From: Strigops habroptila | Taxonomy: Eukaryota; Chordata; Aves; Psittaciformes; Psittacidae | DNA length: 64,000 bases | Reading direction: 5' to 3' | Assembly: GCF_004027225.2 (NCBI RefSeq) | Contig: NC_044282.2 | Span: 47,708,576-47,772,575, forward strand | Shown here: piece by piece, positions 36,255-46,737 of the stretch | Layout: the number at the start of each line of letters is the position of its first letter | Position numbering within the stretch: the stretch's first letter is position 1 | Translations under genes and position numbers: made by a program | Notes under the pieces: model-generated | Database searches by the model: none | The model's input: only the letters and a program-made list of their open reading frames with translations | What the model was told of the DNA's origin: nothing

Positions 36255-36400
36255 TGCATTGCCCGGGCAAGTCACTTACCCATCCTCGTTTTATCACCTC
36301 AAAGTAAAAATGAGTGAGATAATTTGTGGAGAAATTCATTCCTCAGTGTTGTGAGGATGAAATAGTTGCTGTGTGAGATGCTCTAAGGTTTAGCACTTCA
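36255..36400 (+). mobile_element. MIR/CORE-SINE-like ancient SINE remnant
   Basis: Two well-separated blocks match in order. GGGCAAGTCACTTA at 36265-36278 matches the conserved MIR core. GTGTTGTGAGGATGAAAT at 36346-36363 matches the TTGTGAGGATTAAAT-type block found about 80 bp downstream in that family. AGATGCTCTAAGG then follows, where related SINEs have GTGCTCAGA. The section between corresponds to the TCATCTGTAAAATGGG-type part but is badly eroded. Both the order and the spacing argue against chance. Old SINEs of this kind survive as rare fossils in bird genomes. It is non-functional. Confidence 0.55.
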
Positions 36401-37897
36401 CTGAAGAAAAGCACGGCCTTTTGGTGAAGGCCCAGTTCAGAAACCAGGATCTCCATGTCCTGCATAGTCTCTCTTATGATGCCAAATGGCTCCTGTAAGG
36501 TTCAAGTGGTTATTACACTAAGTCTTATAATATCTAATGCAACCAATATCTGTCCCCTATTACTGGACAATTCCACTGACCCTGTCCTCTTTTCTACCAT
36601 GAGTGTTGTTGGTTTGCCCCAATAGTACAGTCTTACTAGCTCGACTGCCTATCTCCACTTTAAGACACTGTAACACTTACATAAAAGTAACCTTATTGTT
36701 TTCATCCTTCATCAAAACCATAGTTCTCAAATCTTTTGAGTATAAAAACCTAGAACAGACTCTTCTGAACACTGCCAGCCTGACATTTAATAACTTTTAT
36801 ACACTTTCCTGCCTAAATGTGCTCTATTTAAAAGCAGGATAGCTCTTGCGTATTTTCATACATCGTGATAGTCAATTAATGTTTGGTTCACTGGTACACT
36901 TCATCCTGAACCTGCAACTTATCATAGACATGAATTATTAAACTTCACCATATTTATGTGAGAGACATACCTGAAGTGTAGTAACTTTACTTTTGTGTGA
37001 AGGTTGCTCCAAGTACTGAGTGAAGGATTGAATTACCCACGGTCTTCCAGCAGGACTGTGGCAAAGATGGGCAGAAGACACTGTTCTGGGCTTTTTGTGA
37101 AGCTCTGTCTGACTTATTGCTCTAAAAATATAACACATGCATTTTATTTAAATTCACTGAACTGATCAATAGAACATTGCTGCAGAAAGATTCATTTTGG
37201 GTCACAGTCCTTCATGGAAAATATCCACCAAGACTGAATAATTACTTTACAGTAAAGAAGAAAATGGAAAATTTTGGTTATTTAAACCTATTCTTAATTG
37301 TATAACAACCACTTTATTTAGAAATAGAGTATTATTTTTGAAATCTCGTTAGTAAGAAATAGAGCTTTTTTGGGGTTTCGTAGCAAAGTTTGAACACAGG
37401 AAAAGATTTTTATCTTTACAGTACTACCAGCCCACTTTTTGGCTAGGTTGATTTTATTCTTTTTGGTTTTAAGGTTTTATTTATTTATTAATTTGTTTGT
37501 TTGTCTGCATAGGATCAAGGAAGTTACACATTGGTAACATGATTTAATTAAAAATTAATGCATACGTCACTGCATTGAGTAGAGCATGAAAATACTTGGG
37601 CCACGGTCCTCAGGTGCTACAGACAGAAGTGCTTACATAGGTTTCACTGGCATTACCATGGCTTGTGCAGTTTGATAATCTGGTAGCTTCAGTCAAATAA
37701 GCTTTGGTAGAAATCCTGTTGATTCATCAAAATACAGCTGCTGTGCATGAAAGAGATAGTCCTGCTTATTAAAGAAAACAGACAAAAGATCCTGTATGAC
37801 ATTTGTCTTATGGAGCAACCACTACACATACTGAAGCCCTGATTCTTGGAAAGTTACTTGATATCGCCTACTGATGGGAAGTAGCAAATAAAATCTT
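36401..37897. other. AT-rich unique sequence
   Basis: No gene or clear repeat is seen. T-rich stretches with TTTA and TTTG units occur near 37440-37505. Open frames are below 80 codons. Confidence 0.6.
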
Positions 37898-38067
37898 TTG
37901 TTTTCCTTTGTTTCCATGCATGACCTTTGCTTTTGCTTTATTGAACTGCCTTTATCTCAAGCCATGAGCCTTTTGCTGTATTTTCTCTCTCTTGCCCAGT
38001 TGATGACGGGTTGTGGTAGAGTGGCTTTGCTGGGTACCTGGCATCCAGTCATGGTCAACTCACCACA
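37898..38067 (-). mobile_element. endogenous retrovirus LTR fragment (solo, partial)
   Basis: On the minus strand, starting at 38067, the sequence begins with TGTGGTGAGTTGACC and continues with a GGATGCCAGGTACCCAGCAAAG block. A GGGCAAGAGAGAGAAAATA block and a GAGATAAAGGCAG block follow. It then runs into an A-rich part with GCAAAAGCAAAG. This order matches the 5' part of a common avian retroviral LTR type remembered as starting TGTGGTGGGTTGACC. The terminal TG (CA on the plus strand at 38066-38067) is intact; the other end fades around 37898. No gag, pol or env sequence and no partner LTR are seen nearby, so it is a partial solo LTR. Its retroviral class (ERVL or ERVK) was not determined. Confidence 0.7.
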
Positions 38068-38074
38068 GGCCCAA

Positions 38075-38553
38075 ACATAAGGACATGGACCTCCTCAAGT
38101 GAGCCCAGAGGAGGCCATGAAGACAGTCAGAGGGCTGGAGCACCTCTGCTCTGGAGACAGGCTGAGAGAGCTGGGCTTGTTCAGCCTGGAGAAGAGAAGG
38201 CTCCAGGGAGACCTTAGAGCAGCTTCCAGCATCTAAAGGGAGCCTACAAGAAAGCTGGAGAGGGGCTTTTTACAAGGGCGTGTAGGAACAAGACAAGGGT
38301 GAATGGTTTTAACTGAAAGAGGGTAGATTTAGATTAGATGTTAGGAAGAAATTCTTTACTAAGAGAGTCGTGAGACACTGGCACAGGCTGCCCAGAGAAG
38401 CTGTGGCTGCCTCATCCCTGGCAGTGTTCAAGGCCAGGTTGGATGGGGCTTGGAGCTCGGTCAAGAGGAAGGTATCCTTGCTCATGGCAGGGGGATTGGA
38501 AACAGATGATCTTTAAGGTCCCTTCCAAACCAAAGCATTCTATGATTCTATTA
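38075..38553 (+). mobile_element. CR1 LINE fragment
   Basis: A 5'-truncated CR1 of about 480 bp in forward orientation begins at the AGGACATGGACCTCCT block. It continues through AGACAGGCTGAGAGAGCTGG, GAGAAGAGAAGGCTCCAGGG, the GATTAGATGTTAGGAAGAA block and the 3' UTR with CATGGCAGGGGGATTGGAA. It ends in ATTCTATGATTCTATT. It belongs to a subfamily different from both the 18502 and the 23172 copies. Its 5' boundary lies within 10 bp of the LTR terminus at 38067, so the two insertions abut. Confidence 0.95.
38080..38470 (+). pseudogene. CR1 ORF2 C-terminal remnant, disrupted
   Basis: The coding part of the CR1 fragment keeps the C-terminal ORF2 words at nucleotide level (a [18 protein letters not shown] stretch near 38180 and a [14 protein letters not shown] stretch near 38330). 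Frameshifts and stops break it, and no frame remains open for 60 codons. It is more decayed than the 46250 and 18502 copies. No function is possible. Confidence 0.75.
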
Positions 38554-41500
38554 TTAAAATCCTTTATATGCCCACTTTTTGTACCTTGAAAAGCTAGATC
38601 TATATATTTCTAATATTTCACGGAGAAAAGGACAAGAACTCTTCCTCCTGTGTTTTGCAATATAACCCTTTAAACCTGTGTTGATATAAGTACAAAATGC
38701 TGCTGGATCTACATGGGAGGGCTTTTTTTCCCTCATGCAGACTATTTGTAAAGTTATCTTTCCCCATACTCTTGTGATGATGAAGCCCCTAGATTTTGTT
38801 TCTAAATGCAAACTGCATTTAGACAATGGATTTTATTAATACCATCTTCATATAAACTATTGTAATGACTAACGTTTTGCATTATTTGCATGCTTCCTGG
38901 TCCCTTAGGATTCTCAGTGAGGTACACTGAGAATTGTCTTCCAAATAATTGCCTTCCTCCTTTCCTTCTTTCTTAAGCAAAAATGACCTCCCTCCCCTGG
39001 TTTCCAAGTGGCATACTGGGCAAGAAAACATAGCAAGTCATTGTCATCTGTTTGGGTGATGAAGGGATGCACAATGAAAGCTACCCAGAAGATGTATCTC
39101 CAGGGCAGCAACACAGTGACCATGAAATTCTGGATGAACCAAATCTACAGACTAAAACGACTACATCAAAGCAAAGGAAGAAAAGGAACAGGCATTTAAG
39201 CAAACGTGCATTAAAGCACCTGACCCCTTACAGTCTGTTAAGAAACTTTTGCCAAGCATAACATTTAATTTTCATACCAGTGTTAGCCTTAGATAGTATC
39301 TCTTCTACTTGATGCCAAGAGTGACTATTAATTGCTGTCTGAATGCTCATCTTTATGCAGCATTGTGGAGACAGACTAAGTGACATTCAGGGACTTTCAG
39401 TCAATCCACATAAATGTGAGTCAATTACTGTTGCAGGGAGCTTCTATAGCAGGCATGGGAGTGGATTTAAAGTTTATTTGCTGGGAAGATACTAGGCAAT
39501 CATCCCTTCTTTGACTGTGCAAGATCGTGTTTGGGTCAGAATCTGAACTAAAATTACATGATTGTTATTATTCTGACTGCTTCCATAGTTTGGTAGAGAA
39601 TGAATTAAAAATGTAATTTCCATTTTTACAATCTAAAGATAGTGTCAATATTTCTCCCCTATTTAGCTAGTTACTGCCTACTAATCTCTGCTTTTCATAG
39701 TAAATTATAATTGCTCTTTGCAAATCCTTTCCTTCTTATCTGCTAATTTTTAAGGGTGAGTTATACTGGCAAATAGATACCAGCAAATTCTTTACTCTGA
39801 GCTGTTTTCAGTTCTGCTTATGTTTTTTATGATAGGTTGTTATGCTTACATAAGTAGTGAAATCTTCAGAGCCTGCTGTTTCTTTCTGAAACCTCCCCCC
39901 TCAAAAAAACCTCACCCAAAAAGAAATACTCCAAATGGTAAAGAAATAATTCCTTCCTAACCTCCATCTCTGACTTTACTTGCTCCTTCTTTCTTGTGCT
40001 AAATAAAGCTTTTTCTACCAAGGATTAGGAGAATATGGATTTTATTTTTCTCCAGGTCTGAATGTATTCATTTCTAGTCACCTGATGACTCCATTGCTTT
40101 GGAAATCTTTAAATACATCTTAATCTGAAAAGGTACACTGATTAGAGTGCTCCTTCTCTTGTTTGTAATCAGCCTGTGTTTTGTTCCCTGAACTTCAAAG
40201 AGTTGATTATATTGTGTCCTAGCTTCTTCTGGGTCTGGATTTTGATCTTTCTGATAACGTAAACAGGAAAAACTTGCTTGAAATCACTGTGTCCTGTCAA
40301 CAAAAATAAGATCTGACTTGGATCTTATTAAGAGAGAACTATATTTGCTCCGTGCCTCACACTCCAATTCTCCATCAGTTTTCTGTCTGCCTCCAAATCC
40401 TCATTGCATGTGTACAAACTCCTCATGAGCTTTGAGCCTTAGCTCTAAGTCAAATACTTTTCACGCTTCCAATTTCTGCCTTGCGCTTGTTCTATCACCT
40501 CTCCATGCAGGTGCAGGTCTTTCACCATCCCTTCTTCTCACTCATCCCCTCATCAGAGCTCTCTGTCCTGAGCTACTTAGCTACTTCAGATGTTTGATTC
40601 ACTAGAAATTACTCCAGATCTCATCCATCTTTCTTCTGCTCATTGAGACTTCTTGCTGTGACTAATGAGGACATTATCTGCTGTATGAAATGATGGCTTG
40701 TAATATTCTCTTCCCTGTGGGTCGCAACAATGGTCAAATAATCCAGAAGCAGCATTAGACTTTCTTCTTGTTTGCTCCAGTTTCGTTTTTTGACACCCTG
40801 TGGGGAGAATTGGCATGAGGGCTTTGTGAAGACAAGATGATCCTTGCTGTGGTTCATAGGCAACACCAAGTGAGATAACGTAGATTTCAAAGCCTTTACC
40901 TTGATATGACTTCATGCTTGTGAATTTTGTGCCCATAAACGCTATGTGAGCAGGTTGTACCATAGAAGTTGGGTGTTTAAGCAAACTTGTTTTCCTGACC
41001 TGCTGCATGGGTGATTCTAACCTGTAATGCAGGTCTCTGATGTGATTTGATGTGCTTTTTAGCTTTCGTCATTTACTGAGGTAAAATTTTTTTTTAACCC
41101 TCTGGAGAAAAATGTTTCTTCTGTGAATCTTCACTGGTCATGACAGTAACCAAATGATCCTTTCCCAGACAAAGCTACATAGCACTACTCTACCTCTCTT
41201 TCTCAAGAGCACAGGTCTTACAGTTCTCCTCATTAAGGAGGTTGTAGCTACCATCACTTCATCACACAGCCCACCTGCTCACCACCTTCTAACACAAATG
41301 ACTATCTTCTGACCAGTTACTGCAATTGTTGGAGTGGAAAGGCTGCACTAAGCAGTATTCATTCAAGCACCATGACATTAACAAGCAAGAAGAAGAGAGG
41401 GATGGAGACCCCTTGGAGAACTTCAGCATAGAGCAGTGTGGCACAAAGGGCCTATATTTCCCAGAGAGGCTTCTCAAAAAGAAAAGCATTATGAGAAAAA

Positions 41501-42545
41501 ATATCCAGTATCTATCAAGAATCAGAAATCATTCAGAGAAAATGGAGTAATGCAATTTACCTATACTTTTTAAAAAGAAGTGAGCAGTGGAGATATTTTC
41601 TTAGCTCCATGAGAGATTCAAATGCATTCATGTATGTTGCTGGGTTAATGGCATTTTGTGGGTCACTGAGGGTAAGTTGGCCTTATCTCACGCCTGGCAA
41701 AGCAGTGGAGACTTTCAATTTTCTAAGCACAAGGAAAAAGTTTGTTTAAATAATAAGGAGCATGAGGCCAGTTCTGCAGAGTTTTTTAGACTGCTATCTT
41801 GCAAGACCATTTGTTTATTAATGGCATTCAGCTTAAGTGTTCAGAGGTCAACCTTGTGAGACAGAAAACACATTTGGGATCTGCATTCACCTGGAGCTGC
41901 TGGAGAGAAGAGATAGCTCTGGAAGAACTATGGGAGAAACTGATAGCTGCGAGTTTTCAAGGTTTGTAAGTACTCTGAATACTACCATGTACAACTCAAA
42001 TGTTCAAAGCAAAGCAAAAATGCCATCATGACTGATCAATGAGGCTGTTTTTACAAGGTTTGTGTTCTCCTGTTTTTCTGGAAGAATGGCAGTAAGAAGC
42101 ACTTGGAAAACTCTAAAAGTTCTAGACTAGATGGAAGAAACAAGAGTCCTCCCAATGGCTTCATCTTTATAGTGAGATGGCAACTTCCCTAACATCAGTG
42201 GTCCAAAAGCCTAGTGCCTTGTCCAGGGGGCGTCCCCCAGGGTCTCCCTTCTCAGACATCTCCCTGCAGATGGGACTGAATGTCCCATGGAAGTGCACGT
42301 CCTCCCGCTGTCTGTAGAGGGCCAGCTCGTCCTAGGCACCTAATGGTAGATGGGTGAGAGGAGTCCTGCTTTCACCAGCTGGGGCCAGGTCTTCAAAACA
42401 AATCTAATCCCTAAAAACCGTGCCTGGGGGATCTGCACAGCTGCCAAAGCAGCTTAAGTGCCTGTGGTCCTTTGAAATCAAATAACCTATATAGCTGCTT
42501 TAGAAAATTCCCTAGTTTCAAGTCAGCACTATATGACTCTACAAG
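38554..42545. other. unique non-coding sequence
   Basis: No gene is confirmed. A frame at 39034-39261 plus encodes a polar, basic C-terminal stretch (KQRKKRNRHLSKRALKHL); it lacks an ATG at its beginning and is discussed as a finding. Other frames, such as 40640-41008 minus (122 codons), show no domain. An octamer word ATTTGCAT sits at 38884. A small GC-rich hairpin lies at 42223-42241. Confidence 0.5.
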
Positions 42546-42618
42546 TTTTGTGTTTTGGGATTTTGGGGGTTTTGTTTGTTTGGGGTTTTGGGTTGTTTTT
42601 GTTTGTTCATTTGTTTTT
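42546..42618. repeat. T/G-rich low-complexity tract
   Basis: About 73 bp almost entirely of T and G, with GTTTT, GGGTTTTG and TTTGTTTG units. This is strand-asymmetric simple sequence with several G runs. Confidence 0.85.
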
Positions 42619-45600
42619 ATCTGGTTTTAAATCATTATTCCAGCCATGAAGCAGAGGGCAATATTTTCTCTCAAGAAATTCATCCCCAATTCCATTGATA
42701 TGAAGAAGTTCTTCACATGGTCATTTGCCTTACGGGGAGCCTCTCTCTTGATGGTGTTAATTGCTTTTTGGCTGGGAAGCATAAAATTAAACAGAGAAAA
42801 CACTGAAGAGAACTAATCTCTGAATTTTCTGGGGTAGAAGTGGGAAGGATTCTCTGTTTGTTCTTACCCATGTCACTTGGTTAGCTTGATGCTGAGGACC
42901 CTTCCTACAAAAAAAAAACCCCAAACCACCCCATCAGAAACCTCAAAACTCAGAAAACCTAAAATCTGAAACTGTAAAATAAATGGTGGCCACCTGGCTC
43001 AACTGAGTGTCTTCTATATAGCTACAAACAATTCTTTTGAAGGTGTTACCTTCTGAGAGAAATCATCCCAAATGTGTGATTTCTATTGCTGAGTATAGTT
43101 GCACCACAGACAACTGGGACATAGAGATCTACATTTGGTCATATCCAGATGACAGGTTCCTGAATATCTTGGAATTTTTGGAAAATGTTGACTAAATTAC
43201 TCGAGCGCCATAAGAAAATTTGGGAGGTTTGGTGTGGGGAGGAAAGGAGGAAGACTTTCCCATAACTGTTCCTAACCATATCTATCCTGTGAATTAAATC
43301 ATATCCTTCCCAACTCTATTCCAGGTTTTTTGTGAGTGGTAGATTTTTTCAACATTGAGATACTAGTATCGAAAATAGTGGAGCACAAATGTGGTGGGGT
43401 TTTGTTGTTTTTCTTTTTAAATGTCGTGTGTGGTTTTTGTAGCTGAAAGATACTGAAATGGATACTGAGTTAATGCCACACATATCGGTACAAAACCATC
43501 TTGCTTTTCTGATAGTTTAATTTAAAAAGATGAGCATCTCATCTAGTGTCTCCTCACTTTACTGAAGCTGGCACTGGTGCAATATGGAGCCTGGACATGG
43601 ATCACAGCTCTCCTGTTTTCTGGTGGGGTAGGAGTGGGAGCAGCCCACAGAGCAGGCTCAGGCTTCCTCAGTCATGGTAGTACAGTTCAGAGATGGATGG
43701 AGCAGTGAGAATGAAATCTGTGGTAGCAGATAACTTAGTTTCTAGAATAAAAATTAAGAATGTTGATCAAAATTTGAGGCTGTTTGGCTGAAAGAGGTGC
43801 CAGAGGACTTTGTGGGCACTCCCTGCGGTACAAGGGACCTATTGGTTTTAGGGATTTTGATCCCACTCCTCGCTTCCCTTCTGCCTAGAAGAGTGGCCAT
43901 GACCTGCTGGTCTGTCTCACAGCCCTGGAGGAAGGATCCCTACTAACATCTTGGACAGCAAGGACAGCCCATTCCCATCTGCTCAGGCATAATAATCAGG
44001 CATACACAAAACAGGCAGTCTGTGAGCTGAGCCAAATTTTTCTCAGTCTCCCAGTGGTTTTCTGTGAATAGACGTTGAATAGTCTGTAACAAACAACTGG
44101 AAAGGAGCCACAAAAATGCAATGTTAGTGACCTAATGGGGTAATTCTGCTCAGATTACGTGTGTACATTTCCAAGTGTGAGACCGTGGCTCACCTGACAG
44201 CTGACGGAGGTTTGGTCAGGAGATGTGATGGGCTATCAGCTGCCAGCCCAGGCAGTGCTCTATGGCCTAGCACACAAGCAGCCAGCATAGCCAAGTAGAT
44301 GGCTTTGCATGTCACTGCTCAGCCTGTCCCCTGGCCACTCCTGCACACTGGGCATTGCTGTCTTGTTCAGACACCGCCGTAAATCTGGCTGCTACCTTTG
44401 CTCATTCCTTAGCAGACACTTTCATCATGAACAGATTGTGCTGTCTCTGGTTTCTTGGACAAACTACAACCCAAACAATCCCCCTGGTGCTTTCAAATAA
44501 ATAAGTTGTCCTCCATCCTCTCAAAATTTGCCACGAAGTCTTTTTCCTTCTGGTAGCTCTCTCTCCTGTGTTGGCTGAGTTTCAGTATTGGATGAACAAA
44601 GTATTTCTGCAAGAGGTGATAGCTGGCATCAGCCAAAGCAGCTCTGCTCATGATAATAGAGATTTTCTTGCACTAGCAGATGATCTCACCCAGGTTCCCT
44701 AAAAGCACCTGGGACGCAGGTGATCAGAACACAGTATTAGCTCAGTGCTCACTGGCACTTGGGAAGATCCCCACTGGAGCCATCAGGACAGTTTTCACAA
44801 GCATCAGGCCTCTCGCAAGGCTTTGTCCCATGGAACAAATTGGTCAGGACAGTCTTCAGCTGCAGCCCTGGTACTAGTCCTTGGCCAGCTGCTGGAGTAT
44901 GACAGAGCTGCCTGTGCAGGTTCACTTAGATTGAAAGGCAATTATTGCTGCTGCTCCTAACTGTCTCTGAGCATACAGCCTTGATGGTTATTTGTATTGT
45001 AATAGTGCCTTCAAGTTCACAAACCCATTAAGGGTCTCGATCTCTTATGCTCTGTTTGTATAGCTACTAGGAGACCACCACTGCCCTAAGAGCTGCCATA
45101 ATAAAGACAAACAGGTCATTCTGTGGTTATTCTGTCATTCAAGCTGTACAGTTAATGAAGCCTGGATTCATACGTATTTGAAGTCTATACCTCTATCCTT
45201 TTCCAAAATGTTCCCTCCCCTCCCCAAATCCTTACTACCCTTCCTGTTCTTGCTATAGAAACACCAGTTTCTCTCTACAACAGCTTTCTTTCCCTTCCTC
45301 AACCCCAGCCACAGGTTGAGCCAGAGGCAGACCCTGCACTGGCTGTGTCAGGAGTAGAGGCAGCATGCACCCTGCCTGTTTCAGACCTGCATGCATGGCT
45401 TGGTCAAGAAGCACGCACATGCTGAATGCTTAGCCAAAGGCTGAACTGAAGAGTAAGCTTCAAAGCTTGCTTCAGGTGGGGCTGCTAGACTGCCTTTCTG
45501 TCCTTAAGCTCACAGAAATATGATACAAGCAGCTTTTCTGCCATTTTTTGATGGCATTAAAAATGATCAGGTTCAAAATAGCTTGATACCTATTTTAACC

Positions 45601-46159
45601 ATCTCAGGATGTCCACCCAGCTTTTGTAGCAAACAATACCTCTGTGCCTCTGACTTCCTGATTTACAAGTATACCAGGATTGTAACAGGAGCTCCCTACT
45701 AGGGAAATGGAACACTCCTAAGATGTGGAAAACACAATAGCAAAGTATGTGCAGTTAATACGTGTAACAATATCCCTTCCGAGTACCTTTATCGCTGTGT
45801 ATCTAATCACCTTCTCTGCTACAGCTGCAGATGTAGTCTCTTAAAAATGCAAATTAAATAATCCACTGATGAATCTGTTGCACAGATCTATGAAAAAGAT
45901 GAAATATACTGATGAAAAGGATTTCAGGTGCATGACCAAAACATTTTTCTTACAGCATGCATCTGGTCCATAACTGAGTCTTGGCAAGGAAAGTCTCTGT
46001 GGTGGGATCTCTTTGGTCATCACAAGCACAAGCTCCATCTCAATGGTTCGACTGCATTCAACTGAGTTGTAGTCTAAGGATCAAACACTGAGTCCAGCCC
46101 CAAGGGGGACATCTGAGGTCTATGCACATGTGTATTGGAACAAAGCCTCTGTGGTCTCT
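42619..46159. other. unique non-coding sequence
   Basis: No gene is recognised. A short A-run followed by a C/A-rich stretch lies at 42908-42935. Open frames are at most 71 codons and carry no motif. The section is otherwise featureless to me. Confidence 0.6.
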
Positions 46160-46737
46160 GAATCATAGAATCATAGAATAGTAAGGGTTGGAAAGGACCT
46201 TAAGACCATCTAGTTCCAACCCCCCTGCCATGGGCAGGGACACCTGGCGCTAAACCATGTGGCCCAAGGCTCTGTCCAACCTGGCCTTGAACACCGCCAG
46301 GGATGGAGCATCCACAACCTCCCTGGGCAACCCATTCCAGTGCTTCACCACCCTCACTGTAAAGAACTTCTTCCTTATATCTAATCTAAACTTCCCCTGT
46401 TTAAGTTTGAAGCCATTCCCCCTTGTCCTACCACTACAGTCCCTGACGAAGAGTCCCTCCCCAGCATCCTTATAGACCCTCTTCAGATACTGGAAGGCTG
46501 CTATGAGGTCTCCACGCAGCCTTCTCTTCTCCAGGCTGAACAGCCCCAACTCTCTCAGCCTGTCTTCATATGGGAGGTGCTCCAGCCCTCTTATCATCCT
46601 CGTGGCCCTCCTCTGGACTCGCTCCAACAGCTCCATGTCCTTTTTATGTTGAGGACACCAGAACTGCACACAATACTCCAAGTGAGGTCTCACAAGAGCA
46701 GAGTAGAGGGGCAGGATCACCTCCTTCGACCTGCTGG
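46160..46737 (-). mobile_element. young CR1 LINE fragment, reverse orientation
   Basis: A 578-bp 5'-truncated CR1 in reverse orientation. Its 3' end at 46160 carries CATAGAATCATAGAAT octamers, followed by a 90-bp 3' UTR and then 485 bp of ORF2. Homology stops at CCTGCTGG near 46737. It is the same subfamily as the 18502 copy, about 95% identical over the shared 380 bp by hand count. The pair forms a 27-kb inverted arrangement. The intact frame and clean octamers mark it as one of the younger insertions here. Confidence 0.97.
46250..46737 (-). pseudogene. CR1 ORF2 C-terminal fragment, intact frame
   Basis: A single open frame on the minus strand runs from the truncation point to the natural stop at 46250-46252 (156 codons from its first acceptable start at 46720). 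It encodes the part of ORF2 downstream of the reverse-transcriptase core. Features include [18 protein letters not shown] near the start, [57 protein letters not shown] and [11 protein letters not shown]. The catalytic FADD box and endonuclease lie upstream of the truncation and are absent. No promoter is recognised. The frame survives because the insertion is young, not because it is used. Confidence 0.92.
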
